Below, piece after piece: positions 8,079-15,322 of a stretch of 17,368 bases of DNA (position 1 is the first letter of the stretch; each line of letters starts with the position of its first letter). A program made the translations under genes and the position numbers. The notes beneath the pieces are model-generated. The model searched no databases, was not told where the DNA came from, and worked only from the letters and a program-made list of their open reading frames with translations. This DNA comes from Pyropia haitanensis (lineage: Eukaryota; Rhodophyta; Bangiophyceae; Bangiales; Bangiaceae), in assembly GCA_008729055.1 (NCBI GenBank), contig SDUX01000035.1:1-17368 (forward strand), written 5' to 3'.

Positions 8079-9413
8079 ATGCCCACAGAAATCCTCATGC
8101 CCGCCCTCTCGCCCACCATGGAAGAAGGCACGCTGGCCAAATGGCTGGTCAAGGAAGGTGACACCGTCAGCTCTGGCGATGTGATGTGCGAGATTGAGAC
8201 CGACAAGGCGACGATGGAATTCGAAGCCGTAGATGAAGGTGTGATCGGCAAGATACTGATCGAAGAAGGCACCGAAGGGGTCAGGGTGAACAGCCCCATC
8301 GCCGTCCTGCTGGAAGACGGCGAGAGCGCCGACGATATCGGAGAGGTCAGTGCGCCGAAAGCAGATGCCTCGTCGAACGCCGCCCCTGCCCAAGCATCGG
8401 ATGCCACCACGCCCGCCGCAGGGCATGGCCGCGGAGAGACGGATGCAACACCGCACCCCGCTGCGCCGCAAGGTGCTGACGGCAAACGTATCTTTGCCTC
8501 TCCCCTCGCGCGACGGATTGCGGCGGAAAAGGGCCTTGATCTCAGCCAGATCAAAGGCACCGGTCCTCATGGCCGGATTGTCAAAGCGGACGTCGAGGGC
8601 CTGAGCAAATCGGATGCACCCGCTAAACCGGCGGAAACACCGGCCCCCAGCGAGGCAGCCAAACCTGCCGCCGCACCGACCGGACCGTCAACGGACGCCG
8701 TGCTCAAGATGTACGAAGATCGCGATTTTGAAGAGGTCAAGCTTGATGGCATGCGCAAGACCATCGCCGGACGCCTGAGCGAAGCCAAGCAGACCATCCC
8801 CCACTTCTACTTGCGGCGCGACATTCAGCTCGACGCGCTGATGGCCTTCCGCGCGGACCTGAACAAACAGTTGGAACCGCGCGGCGTGAAGCTCTCGGTG
8901 AATGACTTTATCATCAAGGCCTGCGCCCTGGCGCTGCAGGAGGTGCCGGATGCCAATGCCGTCTGGGCAGGTGACCGGATACTCAAGCTGAAACCGTCGG
9001 ACGTCGCTGTTGCTGTCGCCATCGAGGGGGGGCTCTTCACCCCTGTCCTGAAAGATGCGCATCACAAATCGCTCTCAGCGCTGTCTGCCGAGATGAAAGA
9101 CCTTGCCACCCGCGCCCGCGACCGCAAGCTCGCCCCGCATGAATATCAGGGTGGCAGTTTCGCCATTTCAAATCTCGGCATGTTCGGCATCGACAACTTT
9201 GACGCCGTGATCAACCCGCCCCATGGCTCGATTCTCGCCGTCGGCGCTGGCGTGAAGAAACCGGTCGTGACCTCCAATGGCGAGATTGAAGTGGCCACGG
9301 TCATGTCCGTCACCCTGTCCGTCGACCACCGGGTCATCGACGGCGCGCTCGGCGCCCAATTCCTTGATGCAATCAAATCAAACCTCGAAGCACCCATCAC
9401 GATGCTCGCCTAA
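8079..9413 (+). CDS. pdhC: Dihydrolipoyllysine acetyltransferase, PDH E2 component
   Basis: A 444-residue E2, the core of the PDH complex, which moves the acetyl group from lipoate to CoA. Domains in order: one lipoyl domain (1-80, lysine K43 in ETDKATMEF), an Ala/Pro linker, the peripheral subunit-binding domain (about 136-172, with FASPLARRIAAEKGLDL and GTGPHGRIVKADV), a second Ala/Pro linker, and the catalytic acyltransferase domain (about 215-444). The active-site motif DHRVIDG gives H417 and D421. AAGGAG lies 7 nt before the ATG, and the gap to pdhB is 11 nt. No E3 (lpd) gene follows; the operon ends at the hairpins around 9450-9490, so dihydrolipoamide dehydrogenase must be encoded elsewhere. 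Confidence 0.97.
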   Translation: MPTEILMPALSPTMEEGTLAKWLVKEGDTVSSGDVMCEIETDKATMEFEAVDEGVIGKILIEEGTEGVRVNSPIAVLLEDGESADDIGEVSAPKADASSNAAPAQASDATTPAAGHGRGETDATPHPAAPQGADGKRIFASPLARRIAAEKGLDLSQIKGTGPHGRIVKADVEGLSKSDAPAKPAETPAPSEAAKPAAAPTGPSTDAVLKMYEDRDFEEVKLDGMRKTIAGRLSEAKQTIPHFYLRRDIQLDALMAFRADLNKQLEPRGVKLSVNDFIIKACALALQEVPDANAVWAGDRILKLKPSDVAVAVAIEGGLFTPVLKDAHHKSLSALSAEMKDLATRARDRKLAPHEYQGGSFAISNLGMFGIDNFDAVINPPHGSILAVGAGVKKPVVTSNGEIEVATVMSVTLSVDHRVIDGALGAQFLDAIKSNLEAPITMLA

Positions 9414-9446
9414 GAGCTTCATCTTTCCAGGTACAATTCTCGGAGT

Positions 9447-9489
9447 GTGAGGGCAGACAGCCCTCACCCGCCGCCCTCCGGGGCGGCGG
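9447..9489. terminator. Two tandem hairpins between convergent pdhC and cysE
   Basis: Hairpin one is GTGAGGGC-AGACA-GCCCTCAC (9447-9467): 8-bp perfect stem, 5-base loop. Hairpin two follows directly, CCGCCGCCC-TCCG-GGGCGGCGG (9468-9489): 9-bp perfect G+C stem with a 4-base loop. They stand 34 nt after the pdhC stop and 17 nt beyond the cysE stop, so they can serve both convergent operons. No long T-run follows on either strand, as is common for terminators in this group. Confidence 0.65.
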
Positions 9490-9505
9490 CACGGCTCGCC
9501 GACGT

Positions 9506-10324
9506 CTATTTACTGTCTTGCCAGGGGCCCAGCATGTGATTCATGGAAATCGCGGGCTGGTCACAGCCTGCCTCACCCACGATCTTGGCCGGAATGCCCG
9601 CCACTGTCTTGCAAGGCGGTACTTCATCCAGAACAACGGACCCCGCCGCGATCCGGCTGCAATGCCCGATGCGGATGTTGCCCAGCACCTTGGCCCCTGC
9701 CCCGATCAGCACGCCATCCTCGATCTTTGGATGCCGGTCTTCTTCTTCCTTTCCGGTGCCGCCCAGCGTCACGGAATGCAGCATGGAGACATTGTCGCCC
9801 ACTACGGCTGTCTCACCAATGACAATGGAATGCGCGTGGTCGATCATGATGCCCTTGCCCATGCGCGCACCGGGGTGGATATCAACCCCGAAAATCTCGC
9901 TCACACGCATCTGCACGAAATACGCCAGGTCCCGACGGCCTTTTACCCAAAGATGATGCGCGACACGGTAAGCCTGAACCGCCTGATACCCCTTGAAGTA
10001 GAGAATCGGCTGCAGAAACCTGTGGCATGCCGGGTCGCGCTCGTAGATGGCGACCAGATCTGCGCGTGCGGCCTCGATCAATTGCGGGTCTTCAGCATAG
10101 GCATCCTCGACCATCTCACGAACAACAACCATCGACATCTCGTTTGAGGCAAGCTTGGCCGCGATGCGATAGGACAGCGCTTTCTCGATGGATTTGTGGT
10201 GCAGGATACAGGCATGAACAAAGCCGCCGATCAGCGGTTCGTCCTGGACCGCCTGTTCCGCTTCTCGTTGAATGCGGTCCCAAACGGGGTCGACAGTGGA
10301 AAGTTTCCTGCGAAGTTCAGCCAT
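9506..10324 (-). CDS. cysE: Serine O-acetyltransferase
   Basis: A 272-residue enzyme that acetylates serine with acetyl-CoA, the first committed step to cysteine. The N-terminal alpha-helical domain (residues 1-140) matches CysE, including SYRIAAKLAS and FLQPILYFKGYQAVQAYR. The C-terminal left-handed beta-helix of hexapeptide repeats begins at GVDIHPGARMGKGIMIDHAHS. D148 and H163 have the 15-residue spacing of the E. coli catalytic pair D143/H158. The block SVTLGGTGK is also present. The protein ends in WQDSK rather than in the isoleucine that E. coli-type CysE inserts into CysK. AAGGA lies 9 nt before the ATG. The gene lies directly downstream of the GTA genes on the same strand, separated by about 100 nt. 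Confidence 0.95.
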   Translation of the reverse strand: MAELRRKLSTVDPVWDRIQREAEQAVQDEPLIGGFVHACILHHKSIEKALSYRIAAKLASNEMSMVVVREMVEDAYAEDPQLIEAARADLVAIYERDPACHRFLQPILYFKGYQAVQAYRVAHHLWVKGRRDLAYFVQMRVSEIFGVDIHPGARMGKGIMIDHAHSIVIGETAVVGDNVSMLHSVTLGGTGKEEEDRHPKIEDGVLIGAGAKVLGNIRIGHCSRIAAGSVVLDEVPPCKTVAGIPAKIVGEAGCDQPAISMNHMLGPWQDSK

Positions 10325-10427
10325 GGGTCACATCCTTTGCTGCGCCTGTCCTAGCGTATGTAGAACCACTGTGCCAAACGCAAACCCGTGATGCAGCACA
10401 TTTCTGCTTTTAATGTGTTAGCCTTGC

Positions 10428-10721
10428 TTACATATGTGCCGCCCGAGGGCGCAGGCCAAGCTGCTGCAAGATCATGATAAGGCAGCGACAATAGTCAGGA
10501 TCATCAAGACCGGGCTCAACAGCCCGCAGCCTGCCCATGGCTGCTTCCCGCAACGTTCCACCGCCCCACCTAGGGTGAGCCTTGCCCAACCGTTTTGAAA
10601 AACGATCGGCCAATTCGGCCTCTCGTATCATCCTTCGGCAAAGGTCGTCGCGCTCCTCTCTCGGTGCAGCCAGCAAAGCCAGCGCAGCGGTCGAAATGTC
10701 AGAGTAGAACACCTGCCGCAC
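10428..10721 (-). CDS. Conserved small protein of unknown function, downstream of GTA g15
   Basis: A 97-residue protein that I do not recognise as a named family. It starts with GTG at 10721-10719, and that codon shares one base with the g15 stop (TAGTG), so it is probably translated by re-initiation after g15. The protein is soluble-looking with no TM segment. It is rich in Arg, Leu and Ala and predicted largely helical (STAALALLAAPREERDDLCR), with a WGGGTLREAAM motif in the middle and DDPDYCRCLIMILQQLGLRP near the end. The coupling to g15 suggests a GTA-linked role, but nothing in the sequence shows one. An imperfect CACATT/AATGTG dyad at 10397-10417 lies after the stop. Confidence 0.7.
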   Translation of the reverse strand: MRQVFYSDISTAALALLAAPREERDDLCRRMIREAELADRFSKRLGKAHPRWGGGTLREAAMGRLRAVEPGLDDPDYCRCLIMILQQLGLRPRAAHM

Positions 10722-11464
10722 TATGCCTCAACCTCGATACGCTGCGCCAGGCCGGGGCCATAGGTGGCCGACACCTGAGCAACCGATACCCCAAATGCGG
10801 TAGTCACATTGTCTGCCGCCTGCATGGCCGTGGTGTAGGTCCAGTTTGGCGCAGAAACCAGGGTCTCCCTCAAAACCGCGCTCCCTTGCAGGACGCGCAC
10901 GACATAACGCTCGTCTTCCTCGCCCAGCGGCACTTCGGGTGTCTCCCAGTTATCTCCGTCGATACGCGTGCGCCGAATCCAGCTCAGGTCATAATGGCCT
11001 GCCGCACTCCGCAAGCTGCGCAGGTGACAGGGGCTATAGGGCCTTAAACCATTCCCGTCGAAGGCCAGCACTGTTTCCCGGTAAGACGGATCGTCCAACC
11101 CGCGTTGCGCCGGACCCACCCGGAACCGTTGCGCAACCCGGCGCAGGTTCGGCGCCAGATTGATCTGGGACGGCATCCCATCCAGCAGAACGAAGCTCGA
11201 TCCACTGGGCCAGGCGCTTGGAATCAGACCATCCGATCCCGCCTGCCCGCGCAAGCGCGTCTTGAGCCAGTAAGTACGCGGTCCGACCAACTCCGCCTCT
11301 GCGAACTGAAAGACTTCCCAACGATCAGAGCTGCCGTCCCCGATGGCCGCCAGATTGGCACCGCTCAGCAAAGCGTCCTCGCTCACGGACGACAGTGACC
11401 CGCTTACCAGCTGCACCTCAAGCACGTCGCCCCGATCAATCACGCCCCGAACAGGCCGCAGCAA
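10721..11464 (-). CDS. GTA g15, C-terminal fragment
   Basis: A 247-codon frame, open from a TTG at 11464 and overlapping the main fragment by 29 nt. It contains GVIDRGDVLEVQLVSGSLSS, LRGQAGSDGLIPSAWPSGS, FRVGPAQRGLDDPSYRETV, and ends QVSATYGPGLAQRIEVEA. This is the C-terminal region expected of g15. There is no ribosome binding site before the TTG, so it is a broken-off part and not an independent gene. Skipping one base of the GG at 11457-11456 joins the frames as TGLAAPVRGVIDRG. Confidence 0.82.
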   Translation of the reverse strand: MLRPVRGVIDRGDVLEVQLVSGSLSSVSEDALLSGANLAAIGDGSSDRWEVFQFAEAELVGPRTYWLKTRLRGQAGSDGLIPSAWPSGSSFVLLDGMPSQINLAPNLRRVAQRFRVGPAQRGLDDPSYRETVLAFDGNGLRPYSPCHLRSLRSAAGHYDLSWIRRTRIDGDNWETPEVPLGEEDERYVVRVLQGSAVLRETLVSAPNWTYTTAMQAADNVTTAFGVSVAQVSATYGPGLAQRIEVEA

Positions 11465-14400
11465 GACCAGTCCGTGTTACACCAATCGTTGCACGTGAGT
11501 TGATCACCTTGTTCAGTTCATAGTTCGCATCCGTACTCGATTGATAGACTGCAACCGGCCCAGGCCAAGGTTGCGCCGTTGCAGCGATATGGGGCGCATG
11601 GGGTACTTCATCGCCCCGCAACAGCGGCAGGTCCATAAAGTGTGAAAGCACTGGCACAGGGGCCACAAACTGACGCGCAGGCACGATTTCATCAAAGATA
11701 TCGGCTAGGTCATAGACCTGCGGCTCGATGCGCACCCCTTCGATCAGCTGCACATCTGACTGCTCAACCCGATCAATACGATAAAGCGCTGGTCCCTCAT
11801 CCCCGTCGCCCAGCAGCTCAATCACGTCCCCCGCGCCCAGCGCCAATTGAGACGGTGGCAAAGCAAGTCTCACCGTGTCTCTCGCGACCCGCGCCTCGGT
11901 CAGCCAACGTTCCGCAATCTGCCGTCCCTCACCACGGGTCAGGACAAGGTTCACCTCAGTTCCCGATACTGCATGCGTTGCTTCATCTGCCAGAACCGCT
12001 TCCTCAGCTATGACTTCGAAATCGGCATCGGCCTGTACAAACCTCAGTCGCATGCGCCCCGTGATCTCAGCCTCGGCTTCCCGCGTCTGCTCTGCCGTGC
12101 CATCAAGATCATCGGTCACAGCCAATGCTGCCGGATCAAGCGTCACAGCCTGCAACCCATCGCGCATCCGGAACCGCAGCAAACCATCCCGCTCGATCGC
12201 ATCAAAACCATGGCGGATCATCAACGGTTGCAAGGCAGTACGCGCGTCGGCGACCTGCTCCACCGCATAACCGCGCACATATCCGTACAGGCCCTCGGTC
12301 GTGAAGTTTGTCAGACCAGCCCGGCGGCAAATCTCAGACACAACGGATGCAAGGGATCGCCCTGCGGTCCGCCCATTGATCCAGTGACCGCGATTGTAGT
12401 TTTCTCCATCGCTCCACTTACCAACGTTGTTGGGAAAGAAGGGGTAGGGCCTTGTGTCATAGGCCCAGACGAAGGCGCGGCTCATATCCAGCATCCGTCC
12501 GTCGTATTCCGTCGATACCGGATTGTTCTCTGGCTGGTTCCAATGGTTCACCATCGCGCGCAGATAGTTCATCTGGATCAACTCATCCCGCGCCCCCGTC
12601 GAATAGAACGGCAACCGGCTCTCGGAACTCTTACGGTCCAGGAATTTGTTTGGCTGATTTGCCCCCTTGTTTATTGCCGCACAGCCATATTCCGTGAACC
12701 ATATCGGCTTGGACATGGGTTGCCAGGCGGTGGGCAGATTGCGGCGCACGCCGCCATCCCTGTCATGATGATATTGGGACCACCAGTTCCGAACATCCTT
12801 GTACCGAAACACCCAAGGCTCGTTGTAGGCATCGTCCCTGATCTCGGTTCTGATCTGCGCGTGGCGCGCTTCTGTCGAATGGTAGTACCAGTCAAACCCC
12901 TCACCACCCTCGATGTTGGACTTGAGATAATCCAGATTGTAGGTCGCATCCCACATCTGACCGTCAAGATGCCCGTCCGTGTCTCGCCAATCCGCAAGCG
13001 GCATGTAGTTGTCGATCCCGATAAAATCGATGTTGTCGTCTGCCCAAAGCGGGTCAAGATGAAAGAAATGATCACCTGACCCGTCTTTGGGGTGATAGCC
13101 GAAATACTCAGACCAATCAGCGGCATAGCTGATCTTGGTCTTCGGCCCAAGGATGGCACGGACCTCCTGCGCAAGCCCTCGCAGCTTCTGGACAAAGGTG
13201 AACGCACCACCGCCGCCCCGCAGCTGTGTCATGCCCCGCATCTCTGACCCGATGCAGAACGCCTCTACGCCCCCGGCCTGCGCACACAGCAACGCATTGT
13301 GCAGAATGAACCGCGAGAAAGTCCAATTCTCTCGCAGATCCTCATACTCTTCTGCAGATCGACCGGACTCTTCGTCCTCTGCGAGGATACCGTCACCACC
13401 ACCGCCCGTATCTGGCTGGTCTCCGCCCCCGACCTCCGTTGCGCTCTCCCCTTCGCCACCGGCGACAATCCCGTCGCCTCCATCCCCATCTGATGCGGGA
13501 GGCTCACCCTCGCCATCCCCTTCTGGAGCATCACCTCCCTCGCCGTCCTCTTCATCCTCAAGCCAATCGTCGATGTACTCGATCCGGCCATCAACAATCT
13601 CAAAACTGTCCCGCGTTGCCGTACCAAAGAATGCATCGATCTCTTCGTTTGCTATCGGGGTCTGATCCGGGCTCCCTGGCTGACCGGGGGCCTTGGACAA
13701 TGTAATCCGTCCACGCCACGGTAAATCTGGCTGGAACGCATTGTCAGAGTACGGATCGGGCAGCGTGTTTCCCTTGTACTGGTCCATCAGGATGAACGGA
13801 TAGAATAGCACCTCCTTGCCAGCCGCCTTCAGCGCACGGATTGCTTCAACCACAGAGGTATCAGTCGGTGTACCACCATAGATCGGTCGATCATCTTCCT
13901 GAACAATGGTTTCGGCCAATGAGCGTGGCAGGCCCGAGACCATCCACTCGATCTCGTCAGCTTCAAAATCCGCATTCTCGACCTTTGGACGGATCGTGCA
14001 TTCCCCACAACGCAGGTCGTTACCAAACCAGGACACAACCAAGGATGCCGCCTTTAAGTTTGGCAATTCCTCAGTCAGGCACTCGGTTGCAACGCTGAAA
14101 TCAGGCTTGCCTTGCGGGGTGGAGATATTGGCGCTCTTGAAAGCACCTGTTTGAAGCTCAAAGTTCACCGGTGTCGTCGCCAAGGCATATTCACCCGTCC
14201 CGGGGATCAGCGCCACACCCTCAATGCCATAGGTCGGCATGTCCTCGGCGCCAGGTGCGCCTGGCTGGTCTGCCCTGAGAACCTCAAAAGAGAATTGCGG
14301 CACACGGTTGCCATAAGGGGCCAAGGCAATGTCTTCCAACACCACGTATGCCGTGCCGCGATAGGCTGGCACCATGCCTGCACCCTCAATGGCCTCCATG

Positions 14401-14786
14401 GTCGGATCGGGCAATTGATCTGTGGTTCCGCGGTAGACGCGCAGGTTCAGATCGTCTCGCGCCACCTCTTCGCCGTCGGCCCAAATTCTTCCGACCCGAA
14501 CGATCTCACCCTCGCAAAGAGCGACTGCCAAGCTGACGGAGTAGCTGTATTCAGTCGTTCGTGGGGAACGGCTCCCTTTCCCGCCACCGGACGAAGTCGT
14601 TGCCTCCTGAAAATCTGATGCCCAGATCACATGTCCGCCAACCCTCGTGCGACCATAAACCTGCGCAATCGGATCGCCTTCTCCCGCGCTCGTCAGCCGA
14701 AACCGATCCACCTTGCCCGTTTCAATCGCCTGCCCGCCTTGACCCAACAGCCGCTGGTCAATCACCCGACCAAGTGTGGCCCCCAC
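11436..14786 (-). CDS. GTA g15, main fragment (GTA TIM-barrel-like and tail-protein domains)
   Basis: A frame of 1116 residues that opens at a GTG giving MGATLGRVIDQRLLGQG. That GTG is internal to the ancestral gene, so it is probably not a true start. Residues 1-200 match the conserved g15 head (VDRFRLTSAGEGDPIAQVYG, GHVIWASDFQE, ALCEGEIVRVGRIWADG). Residues about 240-790 form the GTA TIM-barrel-like domain, with FCIGSEMRGMTQLRG, ISYAADWSEYFGYHPKDGS, DFIGIDNYMPLADWRD and PIWFTEYGCAAINKG; the fold is that of glycosidases. It is interrupted at residues about 406-478 by an acidic, Gly-rich insert. Residues about 800-1050 match the phage tail-tip J-like region. The frame ends early at residue 1116 after NSRATIGVTRTGL. 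Confidence 0.85.
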   Translation of the reverse strand: MGATLGRVIDQRLLGQGGQAIETGKVDRFRLTSAGEGDPIAQVYGRTRVGGHVIWASDFQEATTSSGGGKGSRSPRTTEYSYSVSLAVALCEGEIVRVGRIWADGEEVARDDLNLRVYRGTTDQLPDPTMEAIEGAGMVPAYRGTAYVVLEDIALAPYGNRVPQFSFEVLRADQPGAPGAEDMPTYGIEGVALIPGTGEYALATTPVNFELQTGAFKSANISTPQGKPDFSVATECLTEELPNLKAASLVVSWFGNDLRCGECTIRPKVENADFEADEIEWMVSGLPRSLAETIVQEDDRPIYGGTPTDTSVVEAIRALKAAGKEVLFYPFILMDQYKGNTLPDPYSDNAFQPDLPWRGRITLSKAPGQPGSPDQTPIANEEIDAFFGTATRDSFEIVDGRIEYIDDWLEDEEDGEGGDAPEGDGEGEPPASDGDGGDGIVAGGEGESATEVGGGDQPDTGGGGDGILAEDEESGRSAEEYEDLRENWTFSRFILHNALLCAQAGGVEAFCIGSEMRGMTQLRGGGGAFTFVQKLRGLAQEVRAILGPKTKISYAADWSEYFGYHPKDGSGDHFFHLDPLWADDNIDFIGIDNYMPLADWRDTDGHLDGQMWDATYNLDYLKSNIEGGEGFDWYYHSTEARHAQIRTEIRDDAYNEPWVFRYKDVRNWWSQYHHDRDGGVRRNLPTAWQPMSKPIWFTEYGCAAINKGANQPNKFLDRKSSESRLPFYSTGARDELIQMNYLRAMVNHWNQPENNPVSTEYDGRMLDMSRAFVWAYDTRPYPFFPNNVGKWSDGENYNRGHWINGRTAGRSLASVVSEICRRAGLTNFTTEGLYGYVRGYAVEQVADARTALQPLMIRHGFDAIERDGLLRFRMRDGLQAVTLDPAALAVTDDLDGTAEQTREAEAEITGRMRLRFVQADADFEVIAEEAVLADEATHAVSGTEVNLVLTRGEGRQIAERWLTEARVARDTVRLALPPSQLALGAGDVIELLGDGDEGPALYRIDRVEQSDVQLIEGVRIEPQVYDLADIFDEIVPARQFVAPVPVLSHFMDLPLLRGDEVPHAPHIAATAQPWPGPVAVYQSSTDANYELNKVINSRATIGVTRTGLAAACSGRD

Positions 14787-14881
14787 TGCGCGCCCACTGC
14801 CACAGAAGACAACCCGGCAAGCGTCCCCCCAACAGATCCACCAAGTGCCGCGCCGGCGACCGAAAACAGGACCGTAGCCAT
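14762..14881 (-). CDS. GTA g15, N-terminal fragment (39 codons)
   Basis: A short reading frame from ATG 14881 to TGA 14764-14762. It begins MATVLFSVAGAALGGSVGG and continues with LAGLSSVAVGA. This Gly/Ala-rich hydrophobic opening is what I expect at the N terminus of GTA g15. AAGGAGAG lies 8 nt upstream, overlapping the g14 stop, which fixes the true start. Within eleven codons of the likely break the frame runs into a stop. The next frame, just upstream of 14786, reads GRAVGATLGRVIDQRLL, the expected continuation. Confidence 0.75.
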   Translation of the reverse strand: MATVLFSVAGAALGGSVGGTLAGLSSVAVGAQWGPHLVG

Positions 14882-14893
14882 GCGTTACTCTCC

Positions 14894-15322
14894 TTAAGGG
14901 AATTCAAATCTGGCGACGATCCTACGTCGCCATGGCTGGCTCAGCGGGCTTTCGACCACGCCATGCCCGGTATAGGCATGCACAAAACTGGCCTCAGCCC
15001 CCGTGCGCGCCTGCACACCAAGGTGTTTGGCGACACCCCGGTCACGCATGCGAAACAGCAAAACGTCGGCGATCGCCTCTTCCGACAGCGCCTTTAGCCG
15101 CAGATGTCTTGCCGCCGCTGTCCAAAGCCGCTCTTCGCCCTGCGGCTCCGACCAATCCATCGAATAAGCTGGAACCGCTTCGGGCTCAGCACCATGAACC
15201 TCGCGCCAAATACCACGGAGAAGACCCAGACAATCGCAACCCGCACCCAAGGCGGAACTCTGATGCAAATATGGCGTGCCAATCCATCTGCGTGCCTCAG
15301 CAACAATATGTTCCCGCGTCAC
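14894..15322 (-). CDS. GTA g14, NlpC/P60-type cell-wall peptidase
   Basis: A 142-residue NlpC/P60 cysteine peptidase. The catalytic cysteine is C31 in GAGCDCLGLLRGIWRE; H100 in AKHLGVQ is the likely histidine, with H115 in FVHAYTGHGVVES nearby. In the Rhodobacter capsulatus GTA the g14 product sits in the baseplate and is thought to open the recipient's peptidoglycan so that DNA can enter. It starts with GTG, overlapping the g13 stop by 4 nt (GTGA), which indicates coupled translation. g15 begins 12 nt after its TAA. Confidence 0.93.
   Translation of the reverse strand: MTREHIVAEARRWIGTPYLHQSSALGAGCDCLGLLRGIWREVHGAEPEAVPAYSMDWSEPQGEERLWTAAARHLRLKALSEEAIADVLLFRMRDRGVAKHLGVQARTGAEASFVHAYTGHGVVESPLSQPWRRRIVARFEFP

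Larger units (their letters stand above)
10721..14881 (-). pseudogene. GTA g15 large tail-tip (megatron) protein gene, three reading-frame pieces
   Basis: The whole locus from the ATG at 14881 to the TAG at 10723-10721 is 4161 nt, exactly 1387 codons, but the frame changes twice. Piece one (14881-14762) starts MATVLFSVAGAALGGSVGG after AAGGAG at 8 nt spacing. Piece two holds the bulk, and piece three returns to the frame of piece one. A one-base loss near 14793-14795 and a one-base gain near 11456 would cancel. g15 is the largest baseplate protein of the Rhodobacter capsulatus GTA and forms the tail tip that meets the recipient cell. If both indels are real, the tip protein is not made in full. 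If they are read errors, this is an intact gene of about 1386 residues. Confidence 0.8.

Noticed and set aside
10349..10376. TGGCAC-AGTGG-TTCTA on the minus strand upstream of cysE, resembling a sigma-54 promoter.
   Set aside because: The -24 half fits but the -12 half lacks the required GC, so it does not meet the sigma-54 rule.
10397..10417. CACATT-N9-AATGTG dyad between the small gene and cysE, possible GTA operon terminator.
   Set aside because: The stem is only 6 bp, A+T-rich, with a long loop and no T-run on the minus strand; too weak to call.
11847..13079. 410-codon open frame on the plus strand opposite g15.
   Set aside because: Same shadow effect; the minus strand has conserved GTA domain sequence throughout.
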